DNA of 24,844 bases from Candidatus Latescibacteria bacterium 4484_7 (GTDB taxonomy: Bacteria > Krumholzibacteriota > Krumholzibacteriia > Krumholzibacteriales > Krumholzibacteriaceae): assembly GCA_002085285.1 (NCBI GenBank), contig NATK01000003.1, forward strand, positions 1-24,844. The letters are read 5' to 3'. Shown in pieces: positions 7,803 through 15,430 of this stretch. The translations under genes and the position numbers were made by a program. Position 1 is the first letter of the stretch. Every line of letters starts with the position of its first letter. The notes below the pieces were generated by a model. That model was not told the DNA's origin and ran no database searches. It worked only from the letters and a program-made list of their open reading frames with translations.

Positions 7803-7836
7803 ACTTGCAAAACGCAAGTTCTCTCGCAGGTGCGAG
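7803..7836. promoter_or_regulatory. Two adjacent inverted repeats, possible activator sites
   Basis: ACTTGC-N5-GCAAGT (7803-7819) and CTCGCA-GG-TGCGAG (7823-7836) are both perfect inverted repeats. They lie about 100-135 bp upstream of the start point expected from the sigma54 promoter at 7914-7929, the usual place for enhancer-binding activator sites. No T-tract follows either one, so a terminator for the hydrolase gene is less likely. The assignment is inferred from symmetry and distance. Confidence 0.42.
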
Positions 7837-7913
7837 TCTGCCAATGCAGTGTCTGTTGCTCATAATTCCCTTTAATTACAGATAAATACGCTCGGTTTCT
7901 TCTGTTGATCCCC

Positions 7914-7929
7914 TGGCATAATCTTTGCG
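7914..7929 (+). promoter_or_regulatory. Sigma54 (-24/-12) promoter of the chemosensory-like operon
   Basis: TGGCAT-AATCT-TTGCG has GG (7915-7916) and GC (7927-7928) separated by exactly 10 bases, matching the RpoN consensus except for the final A/T. Transcription would start near 7940, about 64 bases before the GTG at 8004. It closely resembles the promoter at 6816-6831. Confidence 0.75.
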
Positions 7930-8003
7930 TGTTTCATCGACGATTATCAATGGGTGCAATGTAGCCAGATATATTTTGGTTTTTTTCATAAAAGGAGTTC
8001 GCT

Positions 8004-9950
8004 GTGAAGAGTGAAACAGATAAGAAGCCGGTTCTGACGTCTCCATGGAAGATAGGACTGTTTGTCTCACTCATGCTGATCGTAGTCAGCTTCGGCGTGG
8101 GGTACTATCTGGTGAGCGAATACAGCATCGACCTCAAGTGGCTCTCCGCTTCCACCTCGTCATGGAAGATCGATTCCTTCCTTTTCTTCAAGGAGATATA
8201 TCCGCTTTTGAGTGCCGTTGTCATACTTGCTCTGTTCAGTTATTTCGTTATCACATCGGCAGTGAGGAGATACAAGTCGTTCCTCGATTCGGGCCAGGAT
8301 TATCGCAAGATGATCTCTCTTGCTGAGAGCATAGACGATCTGACGAACCCTGCTCAAATAGCGAGGTTGTCTGATTATCCGGAGCTGCAGGGCGTTTTGA
8401 GAAATTATGGAGATCAGATAAGAGAAATATCGGCTGAGATTGAGAAGGAGAAGGAATCGAGCGACGTTTCGGAGTTCGAATCGGTCGTTCGTTCTTTGCT
8501 TTCCGGCGAAATCGTCGATGAAGAATCGACTCGGAACAAATGGTGGAGTGCGATCTTCGATGAACTTAAAGGCCACATTGATCGGATGAGAAAATCGATG
8601 GAGGAGCTGAGGAAGAAAAGGGGCAGCTCGAGGATGATAGCCGGCAAAGCCGCTCTGCAGAGTGGGAGAATGAAGGAAGAGGTAAGGATGATAAACGAGG
8701 CGGTTGCAAAGATGAGGGGATCTCTCGTCGGTATGAAGAGCGGATTGAATGGCAAAGAGAACGCACATCAGAGCGCACCTGCGCAGAGCCATACGAGAGA
8801 TCAGGGTGTCTGGCTGTCAGACATGGAGGACTCCATAAAGAGACTCAGGGAGATGGGAAACAATTTCGACGAGTTTGCCAATCAGAACAACAACCTTGCT
8901 CTGAACGTCGCTCTGATGGCAGCCAAAGGAACTCCCGCCGAAGGCGAGTTGGCAGATCTCGCCGAGCGAATCAGATCGAGTGCCGAAGGCTTCAATCGGT
9001 TGAGCAAACAAATCGTCGCGATATCAGATCAGATGATGAGCGGCTATTTTGCGGTGAAAGAGAACGTCTATGGCGCTCCGACGCAGAGTCAGTCGAGCGG
9101 AGACAATATGGATAGCGAGACTGTCGATAGGCTGCTCGATTCGATGGCCAATCTGGAGGAGAAGACCTCCGAAATAATCGATGAGCTCAACGAGCTCGAG
9201 GCCATGCTTCAGGATGAAGTGAGGAGTGCATCGTTCGACGAGGCTTCCGAGCAGCCGCTTAGTGCTCCCGCACCGAGGGATGGTGAAAGGGAGCAGGCCG
9301 TAAGAGAGGCAAGTGGCATTTTGAAGAGCGAGTTCGTGTCCAATGATGACGACAATGGCGGTCTCGTATTCGACAAGCAGGAGGAATGGGGGGATGAAGG
9401 CTCCCTCGACCTCGGTTCCAATTTCGATTCGCAGCAAGATGTCGCGGCAGATAATGAAATTTCACGAAATGAAGGCTCAATTTCGCTTGAATCGACCGAT
9501 TTTGAAGAACCGCAAGATTTCGCTAGAGAAAGAACTCTTTCAATGGAAAATGCCGATCCGTCTCCTGAACTCGATCGTATGGATGCCGGCGTAGACACCG
9601 TCAAAGAGCAGGTTGATATCAGCGAGGGAGAAAACGAAAAGTCGTCTGCATCAGATGACAGCTGGATGGAGATGCCGGGTCACAGATGGGTAAAGATCGA
9701 TGTAGAAGGCAGTGATGATGGAGTGGACGAGAAGGTTGTACAGGTGGAGGTAAGTAGTTCAACGGCTGAGGCAAACGATGCAATCGAGCGTCAAGATGCC
9801 TTCGAAGAGCCCGTGCAAAAAGAGAGCCCGGAATCACCGGTATCGAGCCGTAATCGTACCGAATCCAGCGACGTAGATGGGGAGCCGGTATATGACTTGT
9901 TCGAGCTCGGTGCCGTTGAATATGTAGAAAAATCCGAACAGAAGCTGTGA
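8004..9950 (+). CDS. Membrane chemoreceptor-like (MCP-like) protein with long acidic tail
   Basis: The protein has 648 residues. Two membrane segments (about 17-37 and 66-87) are separated by only about 28 residues, so there is no periplasmic ligand domain. A helical cytoplasmic region (95-405) contains FANQNNNLALNVALMAAKG at 291-309, then LADLAERIRSSAEGF. This is recognisably the hairpin tip of methyl-accepting proteins (QTNLLALNAAIEAARAGE... EVRKLAERS), but the GEQGRGF turn is replaced. Residues 405-648 are rich in Asp, Glu and Ser and look disordered, with two hydrophobic islands (553-567 and 627-641) that could be docking motifs. The GTG start has AAAGGAG at 7991-7997. It is first in the operon, 8 bases from the CheA-like gene, and probably anchors the complex at the inner membrane. 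Confidence 0.85.
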   Translation: MKSETDKKPVLTSPWKIGLFVSLMLIVVSFGVGYYLVSEYSIDLKWLSASTSSWKIDSFLFFKEIYPLLSAVVILALFSYFVITSAVRRYKSFLDSGQDYRKMISLAESIDDLTNPAQIARLSDYPELQGVLRNYGDQIREISAEIEKEKESSDVSEFESVVRSLLSGEIVDEESTRNKWWSAIFDELKGHIDRMRKSMEELRKKRGSSRMIAGKAALQSGRMKEEVRMINEAVAKMRGSLVGMKSGLNGKENAHQSAPAQSHTRDQGVWLSDMEDSIKRLREMGNNFDEFANQNNNLALNVALMAAKGTPAEGELADLAERIRSSAEGFNRLSKQIVAISDQMMSGYFAVKENVYGAPTQSQSSGDNMDSETVDRLLDSMANLEEKTSEIIDELNELEAMLQDEVRSASFDEASEQPLSAPAPRDGEREQAVREASGILKSEFVSNDDDNGGLVFDKQEEWGDEGSLDLGSNFDSQQDVAADNEISRNEGSISLESTDFEEPQDFARERTLSMENADPSPELDRMDAGVDTVKEQVDISEGENEKSSASDDSWMEMPGHRWVKIDVEGSDDGVDEKVVQVEVSSSTAEANDAIERQDAFEEPVQKESPESPVSSRNRTESSDVDGEPVYDLFELGAVEYVEKSEQKL

Positions 9951-9958
9951 GGTGAATA

Positions 9959-11530
9959 GTGATTACTTTTACCGACGAGAACAAAAGGCTTTTTAGCGAA
10001 CAGGTGGCCGATCACATCGAAAAACTCAACGACTTGATGGGAATGTCGTCCGGAGCTCATTTCGAAGAGAGCCCAATCGAGAGGGCCAATTTAGCCACCA
10101 AGCTTCTCGAAGGCAGCACTCGGATGCTCGGATTGGATAGCTGGAGCAAAACACTCACGATGCTACGTGAGCTACTTGAAGGTGCGTTGAGAGACGGCAG
10201 GGTATGGGATGATAAATTGTCTCAAATCGTGTCGGAGATTCTGGAGACGGAAGAGCAGATGGTGGCTGAGATACTCACAGGGGAGATAGACAGCATCAAT
10301 AACTCCGATCATTTCTCCGGCCTTCAAAGGGAGATCGAATACCTCGGCAATGAGGAGTTTTCCTCTGGCCAGGTGCATGATACACCCCGGGTCGAAACAC
10401 ATGAAGAAGGCGTGAGGCTGGAGAAGAACGAAGGGCAAAGGCACGGTGGTTTTGTGACGATCGATACGATAGCGAGCTCTCTGGAAAGATTGCAGTCAAA
10501 TCTGGAGGATTTCGTCATCTCAGGCTCTGTTGATGATGAGTTGATAGAATCTACCGATGTTTCATTCGGCCGTATCGAGTTTGGAGTCGAGATGCTCGGC
10601 AACATTCTAAAGCGGTTCAGAAACGGAAAGCTCAGGTTTCACCCGACAGTGCCGGCAGGGAATATCGTCGAGGCATTGGATGATTTTTTCAACATCTATA
10701 ACGATGCAGAGCAATGGAATGCAAAATTGATGTGTGAAGTGGATGACTTCAATATAGACGATCGATTTGCCAAGGTTCTGGCTTCGGTTCTCGAGGGGTT
10801 CATATACGATATAGGCGGGATGTACAAAGGGCGGGATGATGTGAAGCTCTCCATATACATGAACATCAGGAGTTCGGGTTCGTATTGCACCGTGAGTTTC
10901 AGGGACAATGCTCCCGATTTCCTGAAAGATTCGAGATTTGACAGACCTGATCCGGTCTCATTCTATCACAGTCTGCGGAACATAAGAGCTCTGCTTGAAG
11001 ATGTATGTGGTCTCTTATGGATAGAGCCGGACATAGAAGGCGGAGAGAGATTCAGGCTGTCGATGCCGGTGACGAGAGACGAAACCGATTTTACGATCTT
11101 TCCTGTCGGCAGTGAGAGCTTTGCCGTCATGAGCGTCGTGGTCGACTCCGTCATTCCTTTGAGTTCTGAAGAGATCGGCATCGATGAAGGCAGACGCCAT
11201 ATAGTCGTTCAAGGTGAAAAGATACCCGTATTCAGTATGGCCGATATCCTCGACGAGCATCTGGATTCTGACGGCGGTGACCATGTAGTCATAACAGGTC
11301 TTGCCGATGCGAGAGTGGCGATCATTGCAACAGGCGATGCAAAGGTCGTTCGAGTCAAACCAATGCAGGTCGTTTCGAGCGACAACGGCAAGGTGACTCG
11401 TTCGATTCTTCACATGGCGGAAAATGAAATCCCCGTAATAGATGCTGCAAGTCTCATCAACAGGGTTGAGTATCTGCGGGGTTATGAAATGAGTTTGAGT
11501 GATGTGGAAGTTGAGGGGTTCAGCAGTTAG
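9959..11530 (+). CDS. CheA-like pseudokinase with C-terminal CheW domain
   Basis: The 523 residues run in CheA order. An Hpt-like bundle (1-110) ends with GSTRMLGLDSWSKTLTMLRELLEGALRDG, close to the CheA P1 helix. The phospho-accepting His of the usual HSIKG is replaced by Lys48 (KLLEGS). A kinase-like ATPase region (about 225-372) keeps the final GGERFRLSMPV strand, but the N-box lacks its Asn (LASVLEGFIYDIGG), the G1 motif reads FRDNAPD instead of DxGxG, and G2 is absent. A CheW/P5-like domain follows (377-505: FTIFPVGSESFAVMSVVVDSVIPL, then KIPVFSMADIL). The likely role is a non-phosphorylating adaptor that binds the receptor tip. The GTG at 9959 follows AGGTGA. No cheY, cheB or cheR lies nearby. 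Confidence 0.83.
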   Translation: MITFTDENKRLFSEQVADHIEKLNDLMGMSSGAHFEESPIERANLATKLLEGSTRMLGLDSWSKTLTMLRELLEGALRDGRVWDDKLSQIVSEILETEEQMVAEILTGEIDSINNSDHFSGLQREIEYLGNEEFSSGQVHDTPRVETHEEGVRLEKNEGQRHGGFVTIDTIASSLERLQSNLEDFVISGSVDDELIESTDVSFGRIEFGVEMLGNILKRFRNGKLRFHPTVPAGNIVEALDDFFNIYNDAEQWNAKLMCEVDDFNIDDRFAKVLASVLEGFIYDIGGMYKGRDDVKLSIYMNIRSSGSYCTVSFRDNAPDFLKDSRFDRPDPVSFYHSLRNIRALLEDVCGLLWIEPDIEGGERFRLSMPVTRDETDFTIFPVGSESFAVMSVVVDSVIPLSSEEIGIDEGRRHIVVQGEKIPVFSMADILDEHLDSDGGDHVVITGLADARVAIIATGDAKVVRVKPMQVVSSDNGKVTRSILHMAENEIPVIDAASLINRVEYLRGYEMSLSDVEVEGFSS

Positions 11531-11565
11531 AGGAGAAGGATAAGGGTTCCGCGTGTGCGAATAAC

Positions 11566-11607
11566 CAGCGGGCCGATCTCTTATCCGCTGAAAATAGAGG
11601 TCGGACC
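11566..11607 (+). other. Overlapping stem-loops in the leader of the HTH gene
   Basis: CAGCGG (11566-11571) can pair with CCGCTG (11585-11590). GGCCGATCTC (11571-11580) can pair with GAGGTCGGACC (11597-11607), with one G-U pair and one bulged A. The arms interleave, so the two stems are either alternatives or an H-type pseudoknot. The ribosome site GGAGAGG (11616-11622) lies 9 bases later. No T-tract follows. A role in translation control or mRNA processing between the CheA-like and HTH genes is possible. Confidence 0.38.
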
Positions 11608-11627
11608 ACCAACATGGAGAGGTTGCT

Positions 11628-11867
11628 ATGGCTAAACAACAACATCGTGATTACAGCAGCATTGTGATAGGTGGTCATGACGATGCCAGCGAAGTAATGA
11701 CCTCCGTTGAGGCGGCTGAGTATCTCAAGATGCACGTCAAGACGGTTTGCCGGCTTGCCAAGGAAAAGAAGATACCGGCCAAGAAGGTGGGGAGTGAGTG
11801 GCGTTTTCTGAGGAGCGTCCTCGACAGATGGCTTGCTCAGGAGGAAGAGGTCATCGAAACGAAGTAG
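11628..11867 (+). CDS. Small excisionase-type helix-turn-helix DNA-binding protein
   Basis: The 79-residue protein consists almost wholly of a winged-helix HTH_17/excisionase-family domain: MTSVEAAEYLKMHVKTVCRLAKEKKIPAKKVGSEWRF at about residues 24-60, then a closing helix VLDRWLAQEEE. Such domains bind DNA and are used in phage excisionases, MerR-like regulators and small transcription factors. There is no integrase or other mobile gene near, so excision is unlikely and a regulatory role is preferred. ATG 11628 is preceded by GGAGAGG at a spacing of 5. It sits inside the signalling operon, 97 bases after the CheA-like gene and 25 before the STAS gene. This suggests it is the DNA-binding output or an autoregulator of the system. 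Confidence 0.88.
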   Translation: MAKQQHRDYSSIVIGGHDDASEVMTSVEAAEYLKMHVKTVCRLAKEKKIPAKKVGSEWRFLRSVLDRWLAQEEEVIETK

Positions 11868-11892
11868 GTGTCTTAGGATACGCGTGGGGAAG

Positions 11893-13875
11893 ATGGCAAA
11901 TACGAAATTTGAAAGAATCGACAGCGGTCGACCGGATACCGCCGTTTTCAAGGTGACAGGCAGGCTCGGTTTCCACGAGAACGGAAAGATCAAACGTTTG
12001 GTCGACGAATGTCTCAAGAGAGATTTCAAACACGTCGTTTTCGATCTGTCGGAAGTTTCCTCGCTCGGAGGCGGTGTGGCGAAGATCTTCAGGGAATTTG
12101 TACGGGTCTATGAGGAGAAGGGCAACGAGGTCAGATTCGTAGTAGTCAAGGATGTGGTGAACGAATTTCTTCAGGATGAATCCATGTCTTTGAAGGTGCA
12201 TCGTTCTCTCGAAGAGGCGCTCGGAAGCACCGGCCCGTTTGCAGATGATGGTTCCGCGGATAGTGGCTCATCGAAGCCTACGCCTGGGTACGTAGAATCG
12301 GGCGAAGATATGTCGCACGGTTTGCCCGAGAGCGAAGAGGTGAAGTGCGAAGCGGATGAAGAGAATAAGAGTAAAGATTCGCACGGTGAAGAAAGCTCTT
12401 CGGATGAAAAAGAGGAAAAGAGCGGGGAAGAAAAGAATGCTGCTGCCGGATCAAGTGATGTCGACTCGAATATTATCCTGATGTCTTATGATAATACAGT
12501 TGATACGAGCGTTTTGAACGATACAAAAGTTGATGACGTCGAATCGAAATCGGAATCGGCGAACGATTCAGAATCGGTTCTCATCGGTGAGACGAAAGGA
12601 CCGAGTGACGAGCCGACCGATATCACCGAGGCATCTCAAGCATCGAATGCCCGTGATGATAGCATCATATCCGAGATATTCGATTCAAGCAAGGCGCGGC
12701 CGCCTGAATGGATAGAGAATCCTGTGTCTCCGTTCGAAGGCTCAAAGACCGAAGAGACGCCCGCGAAAGAAGAACCAAAAAGCGATTTGAACAAACAGCT
12801 CAAGCGAAGGATTCTCGAGCTCAAGACTCTGTTTTCGATAAGCGAGGATTTCAACGCTATAAGGGACAAGAGAAAACTGATGGACATATTCCTCCTTACT
12901 TCGATTGCCGAGGGGGGAGTCGAGTCTGCGCTGTTCTTCGAGAATCTCGGCGATAATTTCACGGTCTCGATGTATAAGGGTGTCGATGAGGCCACTGCAA
13001 GGGCTCTTAGTTTCAAGATGACCGCTCCAATTAAGATTGCTGACGAGAGGATCCTGTCGATCGATGAAATTCCTATCGGCGAGGATGAGAGGAATATGCT
13101 CAAGCGGGAGGGGCTCGAGTTCGCGTGTCCTTTCAATGCAGGAGAAAAGCTGACCGGGTTCGTAATTCTCGGGAGGAGATTTAAGGGTAGGGGGATGAAG
13201 GACGAGGACTTCGAATTTCTCAAGATCCTAGTCAATGTAGCGAGAGGAGCTTATGAAAACGCGCTGATGTTCGAGAGAGAGCATGAGAGAACACTGGGGA
13301 TAGTCAAGACACTGATTTCACTCATAGAAGAGAATACGCTCCTTAAGGGTACGTCTGAGCTCGTGTCGAGGTACGTGGGCATGGTGGCAAAGGGTATGGG
13401 CTACCCGGATGAATATTTCAAGGACTTGATATACGGCACGGTTCTAAGGGACATGGGTATGATAACGGTCAGTGACCTGATTCTCAGAAGCCCGAGAGAG
13501 TTGACCAAGGAGGAGTGGGAGATCATAAAGAGGCATCCTGAAGACGGTGCAAGGATGCTCGAAAGGATGAAATTCAGCGATCACGTGATAGAGATCGTAA
13601 AGACTCATCATGAAAGGTTCAACGGCGAAGGTTACCCTTATGGTCTTAGGGGCAGAGAGATACCTCTTGGCTCGAGGATCATATCGGTGGTGGAGAGTTA
13701 CGCGGCCATGATCCACGAAAGGCCCAACAGGCCGGCTTTTTCCGAGCTCGAGGCGATCGAAACATTGAAGGAGAATTACGGCCTGAGGTATGATCGTGAG
13801 GTGGTCGATGTTTTCTCCAAGGTTATCGAGAAGGAGTTGGCCCGGTCGGCGGAGAAGGAAAGGTCGTTGACCTGA
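11893..13875 (+). CDS. STAS - GAF - degenerate HD-GYP protein
   Basis: The protein has 660 residues from ATG 11893 (GTGGGGA just upstream; GTG 11884 and an earlier TTG are in frame but less likely). A STAS domain (1-112) has the VVFDLSEVSSLGGG signature, but the DSSG that carries the phospho-serine in SpoIIAA-type proteins reads GGGV (residues 59-62). A Ser/Asp/Glu-rich linker follows (115-295), then a GAF-like domain (about 310-460) and an HD-GYP domain (465-650). In the last, the first His is Thr487, the HD pair reads Arg519-Asp520 (VLRDMGM) and the later Asp positions read Glu601 and Ala604. His548, His572-573 and GYP 580-582 remain. It is therefore unlikely to hydrolyse c-di-GMP but might still bind a nucleotide or partner. 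Its GAF-HD-GYP half is a paralogue of the next gene product. Confidence 0.85.
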   Translation: MANTKFERIDSGRPDTAVFKVTGRLGFHENGKIKRLVDECLKRDFKHVVFDLSEVSSLGGGVAKIFREFVRVYEEKGNEVRFVVVKDVVNEFLQDESMSLKVHRSLEEALGSTGPFADDGSADSGSSKPTPGYVESGEDMSHGLPESEEVKCEADEENKSKDSHGEESSSDEKEEKSGEEKNAAAGSSDVDSNIILMSYDNTVDTSVLNDTKVDDVESKSESANDSESVLIGETKGPSDEPTDITEASQASNARDDSIISEIFDSSKARPPEWIENPVSPFEGSKTEETPAKEEPKSDLNKQLKRRILELKTLFSISEDFNAIRDKRKLMDIFLLTSIAEGGVESALFFENLGDNFTVSMYKGVDEATARALSFKMTAPIKIADERILSIDEIPIGEDERNMLKREGLEFACPFNAGEKLTGFVILGRRFKGRGMKDEDFEFLKILVNVARGAYENALMFEREHERTLGIVKTLISLIEENTLLKGTSELVSRYVGMVAKGMGYPDEYFKDLIYGTVLRDMGMITVSDLILRSPRELTKEEWEIIKRHPEDGARMLERMKFSDHVIEIVKTHHERFNGEGYPYGLRGREIPLGSRIISVVESYAAMIHERPNRPAFSELEAIETLKENYGLRYDREVVDVFSKVIEKELARSAEKERSLT

Positions 13876-13891
13876 CGAAAAGGGGCGCGAT

Positions 13892-15430
13892 TTGTCCAGC
13901 AGCATTCTCATTGTTGATGACGACCCCGATGTGGTCGAGATTCTCAGTGAATCTCTGAAAGCAAGGGGCTATAGGACTGAAGGAGCATACGACGGCAATG
14001 ATGCACTCGAGAAGTACGACGAGTTCAAACCGGATCTCGTCATCCTCGATGCTCTACTGCCGGGCAGGGACGGTTTTGCCGTTTGCGATGAGATCAGGTT
14101 ACGTGACCTGTACAACGATGTGCCCGTTATAATGATCTCGTCCGATTCAGTCCCCGAGTCGATAATGAAGGGTCTGAAAGCCGGCGCCCAGGATTATATA
14201 AAGAAGCCATTTTCACTGAAAGAGATTCTGGCGAAGATCGAAAGCTCGCTTTCCCAGGCAAACAGGAAGCGCGATTTGAGGGAGAAGAACCTCATCCTCG
14301 AAGACGAGCTTCAGAGAGGTCATGCCGATTACATAAGGGTAAACAAGGAGCTCAAGAAGAAGATCTACGATATGCGTTCACTCTTCGAGCTCACCCAGGA
14401 CCTCAACAGGTTGAGAGACTCGGAAGAGCTCGTACGTGTATTTTCGCTAACCGTCATTGCTCAGCTTGGAGTCGATTCGGTTGCGATTTTCTACATATTC
14501 GACAATTCCGATGATGTGCTTTCATACATGGGTGGGAGTGGGGTTTCGGACAATGTGCTGAGATCGGTGACTCTTTCAAAAAACAACGCCCTCTCGAGAG
14601 AGCTCTTAGCGAGGGGAGATATCCTCGACCTAAAGGAAAACGACATAAACGACGCAGCGAAGAGGGAAGCTGATTTCATATCGAGGTTCGGCTTTGATTA
14701 TTGCTATCCGCTTATCATCAAATCCAGGCTTCTCGGAGTCGTATTCGTCGGGAAAAAGCTCAACGAGCAGGGGTACAGCTCGAACGATCTGGAGCTTTTC
14801 AAATGGATCTGTACGGCTGCCGCCACGGGTCTGGAAAACTCCAGGCTCTACTCCGAGCTTCAGGAGACATACCTTTCGACGATCAAAGTGCTCGTTTCGA
14901 CTATAGAGGCGAAAGATGCATATACTCGTGGTCATACTGACAGAGTGGCCGAGTATGCGACACTGATAGCAAAGGAGATGGGGCTTTCGAAGAGAGACAT
15001 TGAAACTGTAAGCTTCGGAGCGGCGTTGCACGATATAGGAAAGCTCGGAGTCTATGAAGATATCCTGAACAAGCCCGGCGAGCTCGATGAAGCAGAGTGG
15101 GAGGTCGTCAAGAACCATCCTGTTGTCGGGGCGAATATCATAAAGAACATGAAGTTTCTCGAGGCCGCCACTGACCTCGTCAGGCATCACCATGAAAGGC
15201 TCGACGGCAGCGGATACCCGGACGGACTGAAAGGCGATGAAATCTCTCTCGGTGCAAGGATCGTCGCCGTCGCAGACAGCTTCGATGCGATGACGAGCAA
15301 CAGACCTTATAGAGAGGGGTATTCATTGGAAGAGGCAATTGAGCAGCTAAAACTACAGAGCCATAAATTCGACATCAACGTTGTCGAATACCTCGAGAAG
15401 CTGGTCAAGAGCGGCAGAATAAAGCGTTGA
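13892..15430 (+). CDS. Response regulator: receiver - GAF - HD-GYP c-di-GMP phosphodiesterase
   Basis: The 512 residues encode a complete receiver (1-122: acidic residues D9-D11, phospho-site Asp53 in VILDALLPG, Ser83, Lys105). A coiled segment and a GAF domain (about 160-322) follow, then an intact HD-GYP domain (330-508) with His348, His380-Asp381 (ALHDIGK), His409, His432-434, GYP 441-443, Asp462 and Asp465. HD-GYP enzymes of this kind hydrolyse c-di-GMP to pGpG or GMP. The TTG start at 13892 has AAAAGGGG 6 bases upstream. It is the last gene of the operon and the only member whose catalytic residues all look present, so it is the likely enzymatic output. The phosphodonor for Asp53 is not evident, because the operon's CheA-like protein lacks its histidine. 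Confidence 0.93.
   Translation: MSSSILIVDDDPDVVEILSESLKARGYRTEGAYDGNDALEKYDEFKPDLVILDALLPGRDGFAVCDEIRLRDLYNDVPVIMISSDSVPESIMKGLKAGAQDYIKKPFSLKEILAKIESSLSQANRKRDLREKNLILEDELQRGHADYIRVNKELKKKIYDMRSLFELTQDLNRLRDSEELVRVFSLTVIAQLGVDSVAIFYIFDNSDDVLSYMGGSGVSDNVLRSVTLSKNNALSRELLARGDILDLKENDINDAAKREADFISRFGFDYCYPLIIKSRLLGVVFVGKKLNEQGYSSNDLELFKWICTAAATGLENSRLYSELQETYLSTIKVLVSTIEAKDAYTRGHTDRVAEYATLIAKEMGLSKRDIETVSFGAALHDIGKLGVYEDILNKPGELDEAEWEVVKNHPVVGANIIKNMKFLEAATDLVRHHHERLDGSGYPDGLKGDEISLGARIVAVADSFDAMTSNRPYREGYSLEEAIEQLKLQSHKFDINVVEYLEKLVKSGRIKR

Noticed and set aside
7876..8070. Minus-strand 64-codon frame over the sigma54 promoter region
   Set aside because: It overlaps the promoter and the start of the chemoreceptor-like gene and shows no coding features.
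11628..11867. Mobile element or prophage remnant marked by an excisionase-like gene
   Set aside because: No integrase, attachment repeats or transposase nearby; spacing and direction fit the surrounding operon.
8160..13911. Several long minus-strand frames opposite the signalling operon
   Set aside because: They are antisense shadows: the plus-strand frames carry clear domains and ribosome sites, and the antisense products have no recognisable features.
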